Positions 42,644-52,258 of a DNA stretch of 64,000 bases are shown here, piece after piece. Source of the DNA: Flavobacterium cupreum (GTDB lineage Bacteria; Bacteroidota; Bacteroidia; Flavobacteriales; Flavobacteriaceae); NCBI RefSeq assembly GCF_003996965.1, contig NZ_QWDM01000017.1, positions 62,001 through 126,000 of the forward strand, read 5' to 3'. Position numbers and translations under genes: made by a program. Each line of letters begins with the position of its first letter. Positions within the stretch are counted from its first letter, which is position 1. The notes under the pieces were generated by a model, which ran no database searches, was not told the origin of the DNA, and worked only from the letters and a program-made list of their open reading frames with translations.

Positions 42644-44959
42644 TTAAAAAGGATATCCTATCGCAATATTCAGAATCAGATTTTCTTTTCTCCAGGGGCC
42701 GCTTTCGAAGTTGATATCGTCAATCACCCATCTTTGTCCTTCAGGAAGGTACGGAACACGTAACGGAAATGCTAAATCGGTTCTTAAAACCAAAAAAGAC
42801 AGGTCAAAACGCAATCCCACTCCTGCTCCCACCGCAAGCTGTTTCATGAAATCTTTAGTGATTTCTGCACCCTGGCGGTTTGGATCATTATGTAGTAGCC
42901 AGATATTACCGGCATCTACAAAGACAGCTCCTCTTACGATACTAAAAAGTTTTGCGCGGTATTCGGTATTAAACTCCAGTTTTAAATCGGCAGACTGATC
43001 CGGCACATAATCATTAGCAGTGACTTCGGCCTTATAACTTCCCGGACCCAGCGATCTTGCCCTGAAAGCACGAATACTGTTGGTTCCTCCCACTACAAAC
43101 TGTTTGGATGTCGGAAGTGCATTGGAATTTCCATAAGCGTATCCAATGCCGAGAATCACCCTGCTGGCCAATTCGCTTTCCTTTCCTAATTTTAAATAAT
43201 GTCTTAAATCTGTTTTTACTTTCACATATTGGCTAAACGGAACATCGAATATATTTTTGACATTGTCTTTTTTGATGCTGGCGCCTGTTACCAATCCGGT
43301 AATATTTCCGGCCAGATCTAATTCCCCATTAAAATAAAACGTATTTTTTTTACGCTTTTGCATCGTATTGGTGTAAGTAAACGAATAGGTAGGCCCGAAA
43401 ATCAATTGTTTTTCGATTACTTTGCCCAATGCTTGATCTTCTGCTATAGCAGCCAGATATTCATCCGTTACATGATTCGGGCTTACGTAGGTCACATCAA
43501 TAACATTCAGCTGATGTTCTTTACGAATGTTTTCTTTCCACAGGTATCCAAAGGAAGAATTAAACGAATTCAAGGCATACAGCTGCGTTCTGTTTTGATA
43601 TTCGTATCGAAGGGTGGCCTTGGTCCTTGGCACAAATTCGCTGTTTCCCTGAATATGAAAGGGCGTAATAAACCTTGGCCACGTCAGACTGGTTTCTGCA
43701 CCGAGTTTAAAAATATTCTTCCCGCTGTTCTTTCCTGAAAGCTGAAAATCAGCGCCTCCAAAAACAGATACGGTAAACAATTCAGCACCGCGAAAGAAGT
43801 TTCTGTTGTTCCAGTTGACATTAATTTCGGTTCCGGTATAACTCGCCGAATTGGTTTTTCCCAAAACCTCCACACGAATAAACTTCTTTGGCAAAAGCGT
43901 TAGGTAGTAATACGAATCCAAAGTCTTTGGTATACTGTCCGACTCCCGAAATTCGTTTTTAACGAAATTAAAAGTTCCGAGATTTACAAAACGGTTTAAG
44001 GTAAGATTGTGGTCTTTCCTGTTATACAAATCGCCTTTTTTAAAATAGATCGTTCTGTCAAAAACCCTTGGTTTAAAAGTATCTGCGGTATCTATAATCG
44101 TAAAATCGTTGTATTGTTTGATATCTCTTTTGCGGTAAACGACACTGTCATTGGACAAAGAATAATTCGGATAAACAAATATGTTACCAATCTTATACGC
44201 TGTCAGTGCTTTTGCCGGTGCTTCGTCTTTGATGACCAGTCTGATTTTAACTTCATGATCGCCTTTGCTGCTGTCTACTTTGGCCAGAATATAATCGGGA
44301 TTAAAATAGTAATATCCCTTTTCTTTTAGCCTGGCATCGATTCGTTCTCTTTCGGCTTTAATAAGGTCCAGATCGTATGGTTTGCCTACTTTCAGCAGAC
44401 TTCTTCTGGCTGATCTGGCAATAATTTTGGACATTTTCAGCGAATCATCGGGAAAAGTAACACTTTTTATAATGTATTGTTTTTTAGGCGTCACGGTATA
44501 TTCGGCTGTCACCCTTTTGTTTCTTACGGTAGAATCTGCACTTACCCTGGTTTTGAAATAACCTCGATTTTCGGTAAAATTTCGCAAAACGGATGCATTA
44601 TAATCCAGATCGACTTTACTGAAAAGTACCGGTGGTTCCCCTACCGTATTTCGCAGCCAGTATCGGATTCCTTTTTGCTTTTTAGGTTCTCCTGCAATAT
44701 TGTAGATCCAGAGTTTAGGTTTTAACCCAAAGATCTGTTTATTTGGTTTAGGACGAAGTAAGCCTTCCAGTTCCTTTTCCAGTGCTTTTCTTTCTTTCTT
44801 TTTTATAATGGAATCTTTTACAGTCACAGAACCTCCTGTATACAGCAACTCACCTTCCGGCAGGTATTTCGTATTACTGCATCCAAAAACAAAAAATAAG
44901 GACAGCACTATAAAATACCTTATACAATGTGTTTCTATATTGCTATGTTTTTTGCTCAT
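42644..44959 (-). CDS. tamL: Translocation and assembly module lipoprotein TamL (BamA/TamA family)
   Basis: A 771-residue Omp85-family protein with a lipoprotein signal (FVFGCSNTKYLPEGELLYTGG, Cys at about 27). POTRA-like repeats follow (about 90-300), then a 16-strand barrel with the conserved VGGTNSIRAFRARSLGPG (the VRGY/F-like lid-lock motif, about 630) and the end NIAIGYPF. With TamB it helps insert outer-membrane proteins or move lipids. The lipid anchor on a TamA-like barrel is the Bacteroidota variant. The ATG at 44959, preceded by AAGGAA, is used; the extra upstream codon is TTG. It overlaps tamB by 17 nt. Confidence 0.9.
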   Translation of the reverse strand: MSKKHSNIETHCIRYFIVLSLFFVFGCSNTKYLPEGELLYTGGSVTVKDSIIKKKERKALEKELEGLLRPKPNKQIFGLKPKLWIYNIAGEPKKQKGIRYWLRNTVGEPPVLFSKVDLDYNASVLRNFTENRGYFKTRVSADSTVRNKRVTAEYTVTPKKQYIIKSVTFPDDSLKMSKIIARSARRSLLKVGKPYDLDLIKAERERIDARLKEKGYYYFNPDYILAKVDSSKGDHEVKIRLVIKDEAPAKALTAYKIGNIFVYPNYSLSNDSVVYRKRDIKQYNDFTIIDTADTFKPRVFDRTIYFKKGDLYNRKDHNLTLNRFVNLGTFNFVKNEFRESDSIPKTLDSYYYLTLLPKKFIRVEVLGKTNSASYTGTEINVNWNNRNFFRGAELFTVSVFGGADFQLSGKNSGKNIFKLGAETSLTWPRFITPFHIQGNSEFVPRTKATLRYEYQNRTQLYALNSFNSSFGYLWKENIRKEHQLNVIDVTYVSPNHVTDEYLAAIAEDQALGKVIEKQLIFGPTYSFTYTNTMQKRKKNTFYFNGELDLAGNITGLVTGASIKKDNVKNIFDVPFSQYVKVKTDLRHYLKLGKESELASRVILGIGYAYGNSNALPTSKQFVVGGTNSIRAFRARSLGPGSYKAEVTANDYVPDQSADLKLEFNTEYRAKLFSIVRGAVFVDAGNIWLLHNDPNRQGAEITKDFMKQLAVGAGVGLRFDLSFLVLRTDLAFPLRVPYLPEGQRWVIDDINFESGPWRKENLILNIAIGYPF

Positions 44960-47900
44960 TTCCTTCAATTTGATTTTCCGGTTGATTTTCCTTTTTTTCT
45001 TTTTCTTCTTTCTCTTTCTGTTTTCTTTTCTCCTTACGGACTTTTTCTTCTTTAATCAATTGTCTTTCGGCTTCTGTACGGTGAAAAAGTTCACGGAATT
45101 TATTGTAACTCATCGTGATAATAAAAGCTACTCCTGTTTCTACTACCTGCCCTTCAACGGCCACCTGATATTGATTTTTTCGATATGCCCGAACCATATA
45201 GCGTCCGTCTTTTGTAAGCTGATAATCTAAAGCGACATCACCCGCAATATTGGTACTTTCTTCGTTGGCGCGTTCCTGGCCTTCTACTCCAAAACTGCTT
45301 CCTACGGTCACCTTCAATCGGTCGTCGAGTAATTTTTTAGAAACCGCAACATTCAGGTCGGTTCTGTTTTCCATCGTTCCGGTCGTATAATCCTCTGTCG
45401 ATTCCAGGTCAAATTCTAACTGAACTCCTGTAATCAATTCTCCCGCAAGGTCATTTAACTGCTGGGATAAAATTTTACTTACACTTTGTCTGGCCAGTGT
45501 TGCTGCACTTGTACCGCCACTTTCGCTCTCAAACGGATTTTCACCTACAAATCGGTTCAGTAATAAAAGTGCAAAGACCTGTTTGTTTAATTCGTTCGGA
45601 TCTTGCTCCAGCTGTTTTAGTTTGGTCTGCGTAAGTTCTACCACATTCGATGCCACATCATAACTGCCGTCCGGCAAAGTAATTCCAAATGAAATTTCCG
45701 GTTTCAGTAATTCGCCTTTCATCTTTAATAAAGTCTGAAAAGGCAGTTTTTGCTTAAAGGTATTTTTTACCGCCGGATCCATCCCTGACAATTGGTTTCC
45801 AAGCAAATCAATCGGCGCGGTGTTGACTTTATAAATGGCCGTAATGTTTAACGTCGCCATTGTTGGTTCTCCGTTCCAGACGATTGAACTTCCTTTCTGG
45901 ATATCAAATTTTCTTCGGATGGCATTGAAATTCATTTCGTAAGCTCCATCCGTGAATTCGTATTTCCCTGTTAATGTAGTTTTTCCCGATTTGTCAATAC
46001 CTCCAACGAGCTGCGCTTCTCCTTTTAGATTTAGATAATCCCCATTTCCTTTATCAATGACCAAAGTAAGTTCTGCTTCTTTATCGATCGTAATGGCCAC
46101 GTTGACATCCATACCTTTTAACTCGGCCTGATCGAGTTTGTTTTTCATGTCAATCGTTTGTTTCAGATACATATTATCTTCATTAACAAACTCAACAATC
46201 CCTTCTCTGTCCGCAATGGAAGGATCTGACTGTGGCAAAACAACGCTGAATTTTGTTTCTTTATTTATTTTGATTGTCCCGTTAATAACCGGACTTTCAA
46301 GGTTTCCTTTGATGTTTAATTTCGTATCTAAAAATAAATCACCGTAAAACAAATCATTATCCGCAGCTTTCGAATGAATCGCCCTGAAATCTTCTGCCTG
46401 AACCACTAAGGCAAAATTAAAGTTTCTGAAATCTGCTGACTGAATGGTTCCGTCGACGAATAATTCATTGTCATTTTCATCCAGAAGCGAGAATTTATCA
46501 AATGAAATGGTTTCGTTATTGAAAGTGATTTTCTCGTTATTGGTTTTGAAATAAGAATTCAGCTGTGTGATTCTGAAACCGGTATCATTAAAGTTTAATT
46601 CACCGGCAATTTTCGGCACCGATGTATTTCCTGTAATTTTGAAATTCCCCGATAAAAATCCGGTTCCTTCGGTAACATTACCCATTGTGAAACCCTGAAT
46701 ACTTTTGATATTCAATTTATTAATCGCAACATTAAAATCTAAATTGCCACCGTTGATTTTGTAATTTCCGGTAAGGTTTACATCGTTTCCTTCCCCACTC
46801 AAAACTACATTGGCTGCTAATGTATTGGCTGATTTGTTATCTACTTTTATCGCAATATCCCCTACAGGTTCTCCTTTAAAAGCAAAATCAGCTATTTTTA
46901 TGTCTGAAGTAAAAATGGGCGATGTCATTACGTTTTCGACCACTGCATTTCCGTTAATTAACCCCTGCATAAGCAGTTTGTCTTTTTTGACGATATTCAG
47001 AATGGTTTCAATTTTGAAATTCACGAAATCAACTTCAATCGGTGCATTATCCTGATTGTTTTTAGACTGTATTTTAAGTTCGTTTCCGGAATTCGCGAGA
47101 AAAAATTTATTGATATAAAGCCTTTTATCGCCCATCTCAATTGCATTTTCAGGATCGATACTCCATTTGTCGTAATTCAGTACAAAATTTTCCGGGCTGA
47201 TTTTTAAAATGTTTTTACCATCCTGACGCAGAAATTCTCCGGCAATAACATACTGTTCTTTCTCTTTGGTATCTTTTACCTGCAAAGCATAGGTAAGAAT
47301 ATTATTTTCAACTTTACCGGACAAACTGGTAAACGGAACTTTCAATTCACCGCTTTCTATGGTTGCCACGGAAATCTGATATTCCAGCGCGTTTTCTTTG
47401 CCTTCGATATTTATTTTTCCGTCGGAGATGGTATTATTGGCGTACACAATTCGCGGAATCGTTCCTTTTATTTCCAAAGAATCGGTTACGTTATTGTATT
47501 TCCCTGTAATTTTAATTGGCTCCAGTCCTGTCAGTTTCGGAACGAGTTTAAATAATATCGGATCATTGTCTACAGTTAGCGTAAAAGCCAGACGCTGTTC
47601 GTCTGATTCCCCGTTTACTTTCGGATTTTTCAGATCCATATATTTGGAAAGCGATTTTTTTATAGCTGCTGTTAAGGTCGTCAGTTTGTACTTTCCGTCT
47701 ACTTCGGCTTTTAAAAACTGCGAGCTTAGCTTGATATTGTTTCTGGTATTATCTGAAAAAGCAATGACACGAACCGAATCTAAAACGATTGGTTCTGCAG
47801 CCTGTAAGATCTGTATATTGGAAAGAAATACTTTTCCGTTTAAAAAATCCGGATTACTATTGGCAATATCTGCATCAACATTTCCGCGCAATTTCATTGG

Positions 47901-50045
47901 GCCGGCATGAAGGTTCAGTTTTTCGAGATCGGCAATATCCAGGTTTAGTTTTAATTTTACGGATGGATATTTGTCTTTCGTATCACCACTGGCTACAAGA
48001 TCAAAATTCAGGTTCGGGTCTTTCATGCCGGATTTTACGGCAAAAGATCCGTTTTCGATATGGCCTTTCAAAGCCAGATTTCTGTAGGTATATCTGTTGA
48101 ATACCGCCTTCTGAATAATCCCGTCCAGTTCTGCCTGAGCCGTTTTAGGATCCAGTCCCTTTCCTTTTACTTTTGCTTTCAGCGTGATTTTCCCAATGGA
48201 ATCGTTTTTGATTAATCGTCCCAAATTAAAATCAAGCAAATAAACCGTTGCGTCGTATTTCTCTCTTTTTTTGACGCGCTGATCAAACAAGGCATCTACT
48301 TTTGCATTTCCGAAACTACTGTTCAAAGCCAAATTGGTTTTGAAATTCTGCACGGAACCTTTAAATTTTCCAATTAAATTAAATTGTGAAGGCAACTGAA
48401 TGTTTTTCGGAATGGTTCCTGCCGGCACAAAAGAATATACGTCTTTAGCAGTGCTGGACAGTTTTTTAATATCCAGGTCGTAATAGGCTTTTTGGGCATC
48501 CGGCAAGCCTTTGATTTTCCCCGAAAGGGAAACTCTTGTGGTTCCGATTCCGCTCATTTCAAATAACGGAATATTCAGGTCTTTGATTTTTCCGTTTAAA
48601 CGGGTATTCAGGTATAAAACTGCATTAGGATTACTTTTAAACGGATTTGACTTTCTTAAATCCGGAGCGAAAAGCAAAATATCTTTGAAACCCACTTTAG
48701 ATTGATTTAAATTGGCATCTAAAGTCAGGTTTCCTAAATCCTTTTTTAATGCGTCAAGTGATGCATATTTCAACGTGATTTTATTCTGTAAAAGCGTTTG
48801 TGGCGTTCTTACATACAAATTCTCCAGAGAAGCATTTTTTGGCCCGTAAAAGAAATTGGTTTTTAAAGACTGAATTTGCAATCCGCTTTTTTCATTGGCG
48901 GCAAGTGCTTTTATATTTCCGGAAATGGTATCGTTTCCGTAATATAATTGGTCTGCAATAAGATTGAATTTGCTCAGATCAAGGTGACTGTAATCGATGC
49001 CTTTTGGATTTGGTGTAGACTGCATATCATCAAACCTGAAGGCTATATTCTGAATATTTACCGTCTTTAGTTTTACTTTCCAGCCGGTTTGTTTTATTGC
49101 AGTCGAATCTAAACTCGGTGCTTTAATTTGTTTGTCTTTTGTGCCTAAGCGTAAGTTTCCTTTCAGGTTTTTCAATTCGAAAGAATCAAAATCCAAAAGC
49201 TGTTTGTTCAGGTCAATTTCATTGACTGTTAAATCTAAATTGCCCAGTTTTATTCCCGAATCCAGTTTTGAATCTTTATTATCGTAAGCAATATCAATTT
49301 TTGACAAACTGATTTTATCTAATTTTAATTTGAAGTCTTTTCTTTTAGAAATAGTATCAACGGTTTCAACAGAGACTTCTGCAATTTTCTCTACAGCAGC
49401 CTGATCTAAACCTAATTTCAATCCGTTTAAGTTAATATTCGGAATATCGAAATCCATTTTGTCCAAATCGAATTTATTGAATTTGGTATCAAAATGCGTC
49501 AGTTTTACTTTGACATCATTTTTGGCAAAATCATCCTTAAAATTAAAATTAATATGATCCAGCCTGACGTCGACCACTGATATTTTAAAAGGTTTACTAT
49601 CGGGATCTTTGGGTTTATCGTCTTTTGATTCGAATGCTTTAATGATATAATCGAAATTAAAAACACCTTCCTTATTTCGCGAGATATTGGCATTGACATT
49701 CTCAAGTGCAACGGAATTAATTTCGAGTTCACTGCTAACCAGTTTAAACAAATCCACATCGACCTCTAAACGTTTACCAGCCAGCAAGGTATCTTTATTC
49801 TGATCTTCAAAATAGAAACCTTCCAGCACTACATCTTTCGGGAATTTTATAGAAATATGATCTAATGAAACTTTGGTTTTTATTTTGTTATGAAGGTAGG
49901 TTACGGCTTTGTCTTTGACATAGTTCTGAACCGACGGTACCTGAATTAAAATAATGAGAAGTAATAAAAGTGCAATAATAGAACCTACGCACCAAAGCAG
50001 AATGCGTAATGTTTTTTTAAGAAAATGAACTGATTTCTTATTCAT
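44943..50045 (-). CDS. tamB: Translocation/assembly module protein TamB
   Basis: A 1700-residue AsmA/TamB-type protein. One N-terminal membrane anchor is present (ILLWCVGSIIALLLLLIILIQ, about 14-34), then a very long repetitive beta-rich region forming the periplasm-spanning hydrophobic groove. The C-terminal DUF490/TamB domain at about 1250-1640 includes NKQVFALLLLNRFVGENPF and LTVGSSFGVEGQ. The tail is extremely charged (KEEKVRKEKRKQKEKEEKEK). It bridges inner and outer membranes and moves phospholipid or assists barrel proteins. It is cotranscribed with the overlapping tamL. Confidence 0.93.
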   Translation of the reverse strand: MNKKSVHFLKKTLRILLWCVGSIIALLLLLIILIQVPSVQNYVKDKAVTYLHNKIKTKVSLDHISIKFPKDVVLEGFYFEDQNKDTLLAGKRLEVDVDLFKLVSSELEINSVALENVNANISRNKEGVFNFDYIIKAFESKDDKPKDPDSKPFKISVVDVRLDHINFNFKDDFAKNDVKVKLTHFDTKFNKFDLDKMDFDIPNINLNGLKLGLDQAAVEKIAEVSVETVDTISKRKDFKLKLDKISLSKIDIAYDNKDSKLDSGIKLGNLDLTVNEIDLNKQLLDFDSFELKNLKGNLRLGTKDKQIKAPSLDSTAIKQTGWKVKLKTVNIQNIAFRFDDMQSTPNPKGIDYSHLDLSKFNLIADQLYYGNDTISGNIKALAANEKSGLQIQSLKTNFFYGPKNASLENLYVRTPQTLLQNKITLKYASLDALKKDLGNLTLDANLNQSKVGFKDILLFAPDLRKSNPFKSNPNAVLYLNTRLNGKIKDLNIPLFEMSGIGTTRVSLSGKIKGLPDAQKAYYDLDIKKLSSTAKDVYSFVPAGTIPKNIQLPSQFNLIGKFKGSVQNFKTNLALNSSFGNAKVDALFDQRVKKREKYDATVYLLDFNLGRLIKNDSIGKITLKAKVKGKGLDPKTAQAELDGIIQKAVFNRYTYRNLALKGHIENGSFAVKSGMKDPNLNFDLVASGDTKDKYPSVKLKLNLDIADLEKLNLHAGPMKLRGNVDADIANSNPDFLNGKVFLSNIQILQAAEPIVLDSVRVIAFSDNTRNNIKLSSQFLKAEVDGKYKLTTLTAAIKKSLSKYMDLKNPKVNGESDEQRLAFTLTVDNDPILFKLVPKLTGLEPIKITGKYNNVTDSLEIKGTIPRIVYANNTISDGKINIEGKENALEYQISVATIESGELKVPFTSLSGKVENNILTYALQVKDTKEKEQYVIAGEFLRQDGKNILKISPENFVLNYDKWSIDPENAIEMGDKRLYINKFFLANSGNELKIQSKNNQDNAPIEVDFVNFKIETILNIVKKDKLLMQGLINGNAVVENVMTSPIFTSDIKIADFAFKGEPVGDIAIKVDNKSANTLAANVVLSGEGNDVNLTGNYKINGGNLDFNVAINKLNIKSIQGFTMGNVTEGTGFLSGNFKITGNTSVPKIAGELNFNDTGFRITQLNSYFKTNNEKITFNNETISFDKFSLLDENDNELFVDGTIQSADFRNFNFALVVQAEDFRAIHSKAADNDLFYGDLFLDTKLNIKGNLESPVINGTIKINKETKFSVVLPQSDPSIADREGIVEFVNEDNMYLKQTIDMKNKLDQAELKGMDVNVAITIDKEAELTLVIDKGNGDYLNLKGEAQLVGGIDKSGKTTLTGKYEFTDGAYEMNFNAIRRKFDIQKGSSIVWNGEPTMATLNITAIYKVNTAPIDLLGNQLSGMDPAVKNTFKQKLPFQTLLKMKGELLKPEISFGITLPDGSYDVASNVVELTQTKLKQLEQDPNELNKQVFALLLLNRFVGENPFESESGGTSAATLARQSVSKILSQQLNDLAGELITGVQLEFDLESTEDYTTGTMENRTDLNVAVSKKLLDDRLKVTVGSSFGVEGQERANEESTNIAGDVALDYQLTKDGRYMVRAYRKNQYQVAVEGQVVETGVAFIITMSYNKFRELFHRTEAERQLIKEEKVRKEKRKQKEKEEKEKKENQPENQIEGNEQKT

Positions 50046-50262
50046 ATGTTAATAAAACACTTTTAGATTAGAATTGCGTTAGTGTATGGACTGTTTTATA
50101 CAGCCTACAAAATTGTAAAATTTTAACTTTAACAATTTACATAATTACCGTCAATTATTCTAAAATTTCACTGCCAAATAGTTAATTTCTTACTTTTTAT
50201 TTTTCATAGAATAGCTAAAAACTCAGACATTTTTTTCTTTAAAGGCTGATTTTAGTTGATTT

Positions 50263-51222
50263 TTAAAATCTGATGTGTGGTAATTTTTCGCCCAGAAGAT
50301 TCATTTTTTGTTGCAGTTTGGCTAAGAATTTCCTATGTTGTTCCGATTCCGGATTGAAACTTCTGTGACGCAGGCTTTTTTGTATTTCTTCTACTTCCTG
50401 CATTGTCGAAATACTGTTTTCTGAAATATAATTTTCAGAAAATCTTTTCCAGATATAATCAATTGCTACCGGGTTGGGATGCAGCATATCGTCGGCATAA
50501 AAACGATAATCGCGAAGTTCGTCCATCATGATTTCGTAAGAAGGAAAATAGTTATGCGTTATGGGTTGTGCATTATGCGTTTTTAAAACCTGATGAAGTG
50601 CCGTAAATAAATGTGATTTACTAAGTTGATTTTCTGTGAAACCATCTTTTATATGACGAACCGGGGAAATGGTAAAAATGAAATTGATATCGGGATTCAC
50701 GGCCTGAATTAAATCGATGGTATTCTGAATGCTTTTCTGAATGCTGTCAACGGATAATAATTCTTTTACAAACTGTTTTTGCGGGACTTTATGGCAATTG
50801 GCAACGATGGCATTGCTTTCTATATTTTTGTAAATCCACGATGTTCCGTACGTGATAATGATATGTGTAGCTTGTTTTAACTGTTTGTTGGTTATTTCTA
50901 TCGCCTTATTCAGTGTTTCGAGTAATTCCTGTCGGTCTGAATTGCTTAAATCGGAATGTGTTTCGAAAGAATGCCAGCGTTCGTTATGAAAGAAAACATC
51001 TTTCTCTGTAAATAATTCTTCCCGAACTGTTCTTTCTATTACTTTTTCAATAGAAACCGGATTGAATAGTATTCCGAACGGATTTGTTTGATTCTGAAAC
51101 TTAAAATAGTCGAACTTATCAGCCATGTTTTCAGCAAAACAGGAACCCATAGAAATTATTTTCGAATTATAATCGATTGGATTATTGGTTTTTGAAATTG
51201 GAATTAAGGTTCTGAATTGCAT
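50263..51222 (-). CDS. GSCFA domain protein
   Basis: A 319-residue protein. The family motif GSCFAENMADKF is at about 27-38, followed by NPFGILFNP, then IIITYGTSWIYKN, a TISPVRHIKDGF segment, and the YFPSYEIMMDELRDYRFYADDMLHPN end. GSCFA proteins look like SGNH/GDSL-type hydrolases: the Ser of GSCF, Asn/Gly in the middle and the D..HP(N) near the end would be the catalytic set. They are thought to act on polysaccharides or esters, but this is unproven. It is soluble, without a signal peptide. Confidence 0.9.
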   Translation of the reverse strand: MQFRTLIPISKTNNPIDYNSKIISMGSCFAENMADKFDYFKFQNQTNPFGILFNPVSIEKVIERTVREELFTEKDVFFHNERWHSFETHSDLSNSDRQELLETLNKAIEITNKQLKQATHIIITYGTSWIYKNIESNAIVANCHKVPQKQFVKELLSVDSIQKSIQNTIDLIQAVNPDINFIFTISPVRHIKDGFTENQLSKSHLFTALHQVLKTHNAQPITHNYFPSYEIMMDELRDYRFYADDMLHPNPVAIDYIWKRFSENYISENSISTMQEVEEIQKSLRHRSFNPESEQHRKFLAKLQQKMNLLGEKLPHIRF

Positions 51223-51234
51223 GGCTTATTATTT

Positions 51235-51262
51235 AATCACGAATTTCACGAATTTCCACCAA
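51235..51262. repeat. Half copy of the CACGAATTTCACGAATT repeat
   Basis: ATCACGAATTTCACGAATTT at 51237-51256 and its flanks match one end of the elements at 42403 and 42522. The other end is missing. It lies between the GSCFA start and the next terminator. Confidence 0.6.
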
Positions 51263-51265
51263 TAA

Positions 51266-51295
51266 AAAAACCAAATATTGAAGTATTTGGTTTTT
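51266..51295 (-). terminator. Intrinsic terminator of the lipoprotein gene
   Basis: AAAAACCAAATA (51266-51277) and TATTTGGTTTTT (51284-51295) form a 12-bp stem with a 6-nt loop, with a T-run in the minus orientation, 15 nt after the stop at 51310. Confidence 0.88.
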
Positions 51296-51309
51296 ATGAG
51301 ACATAGATT

Positions 51310-52116
51310 CTAATAAGTGTACTCAATTTCATATTCTACTGATCCTCCTCCACTCAATGAGGTGTTTCTGATTGGATAGCCTCTTTCATTATAAGTATAA
51401 CTTGTTAAATAAACGGTCGGATTAGTATTTTCAGATGATATTTTGGTGTTTTTTATAATATTATTTTTTCCAAATCCATAGATTTCATCTAGTAGTAAAT
51501 TAAAACCTAAAATATTTTTAAGAGGATTCTGTTTTGTATCATAATCATAAACTGATGTTGTTGTTATTGAATTTACCTTTTGTTGAAGTTTTACAAGATT
51601 GCCATTTTGATAAGTCAAAGTTCCTTCATTAATTAAATTCTCAATTTTAGTTGTTGCATCAACAGAATAACTTAAATAAGAAATCAGATCATTAGTATTC
51701 TGAGTATAGACTGTTTTTTGTATATAATCACTGCTACCACTTTGTCCGTTAATAATTACTCTATAGATTCTGGTCTTTAATTTTCCATTTTCATATGTAT
51801 ATGCAACCTCTTTAACTATGGTTTGGTTTCCTTGTTTATCCAACTTAAACACCGCTTGCTTTGTAATAAAATCTCCATCGTAGGTAAATACTGTTTTATA
51901 TCCCTCTTCACTGCTACTTAAAATTTTGTTTCCGCTGTACATCGCACTACTTTTACTATCAACACCTAGTAAAAGGGAAGGATATATATAAGAAATAGTT
52001 TTGGGTAGTACAGAATTATCTTGTTGAGAAGAATTTTCAGGGGAAGAATTTTCATCATTAGAGCAAGATGTCAATACAAATGTTACAGTGCAAAAAAGAA
52101 GTAAAAGTTTTTTCAT
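51310..52116 (-). CDS. Hypothetical lipoprotein with YD-like repeats
   Basis: A 268-residue protein with a lipoprotein signal (FVLTSCSNDENSSPENSSQQ, Cys at about 18) and an Asn/Ser-rich linker. Beta-hairpin units follow of the type YTYENGKLKTRI, LTYQNGNLVKLQ and YTYNERGYPI, which resemble single RHS/YD repeats. Such lipoproteins are common in Flavobacteria; the function is unknown. I used ATG 52116; the frame extends 15 codons upstream only from a TTG. It ends at a clear terminator and is convergent with nothing. Confidence 0.7.
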   Translation of the reverse strand: MKKLLLLFCTVTFVLTSCSNDENSSPENSSQQDNSVLPKTISYIYPSLLLGVDSKSSAMYSGNKILSSSEEGYKTVFTYDGDFITKQAVFKLDKQGNQTIVKEVAYTYENGKLKTRIYRVIINGQSGSSDYIQKTVYTQNTNDLISYLSYSVDATTKIENLINEGTLTYQNGNLVKLQQKVNSITTTSVYDYDTKQNPLKNILGFNLLLDEIYGFGKNNIIKNTKISSENTNPTVYLTSYTYNERGYPIRNTSLSGGGSVEYEIEYTY

Positions 52117-52224
52117 GTGATTAGATTTTTTCTGGGATAAATATAAATTAATCAAAAACAAAAGCTTAAAATAATTAACACTTTTAATAACAATAAATCA
52201 ACTTCACAGAGCCAAACAATTCAC

Positions 52225-52232
52225 TACTTTTG
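52225..52232 (+). promoter_or_regulatory. Candidate -7 element of the ABC transporter gene
   Basis: TACTTTTG followed by CA matches TAnnTTTG and lies 26 nt before the start codon at 52259. Confidence 0.5.
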
Positions 52233-52258
52233 CATCTTCTATAAATTTAACTTCACTT

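Noticed and set aside
44960..44968. Three-codon extension of tamL starting at TTG
   Set aside because: The ATG at 44959 is directly preceded by AAGGAA and gives a normal lipoprotein signal.
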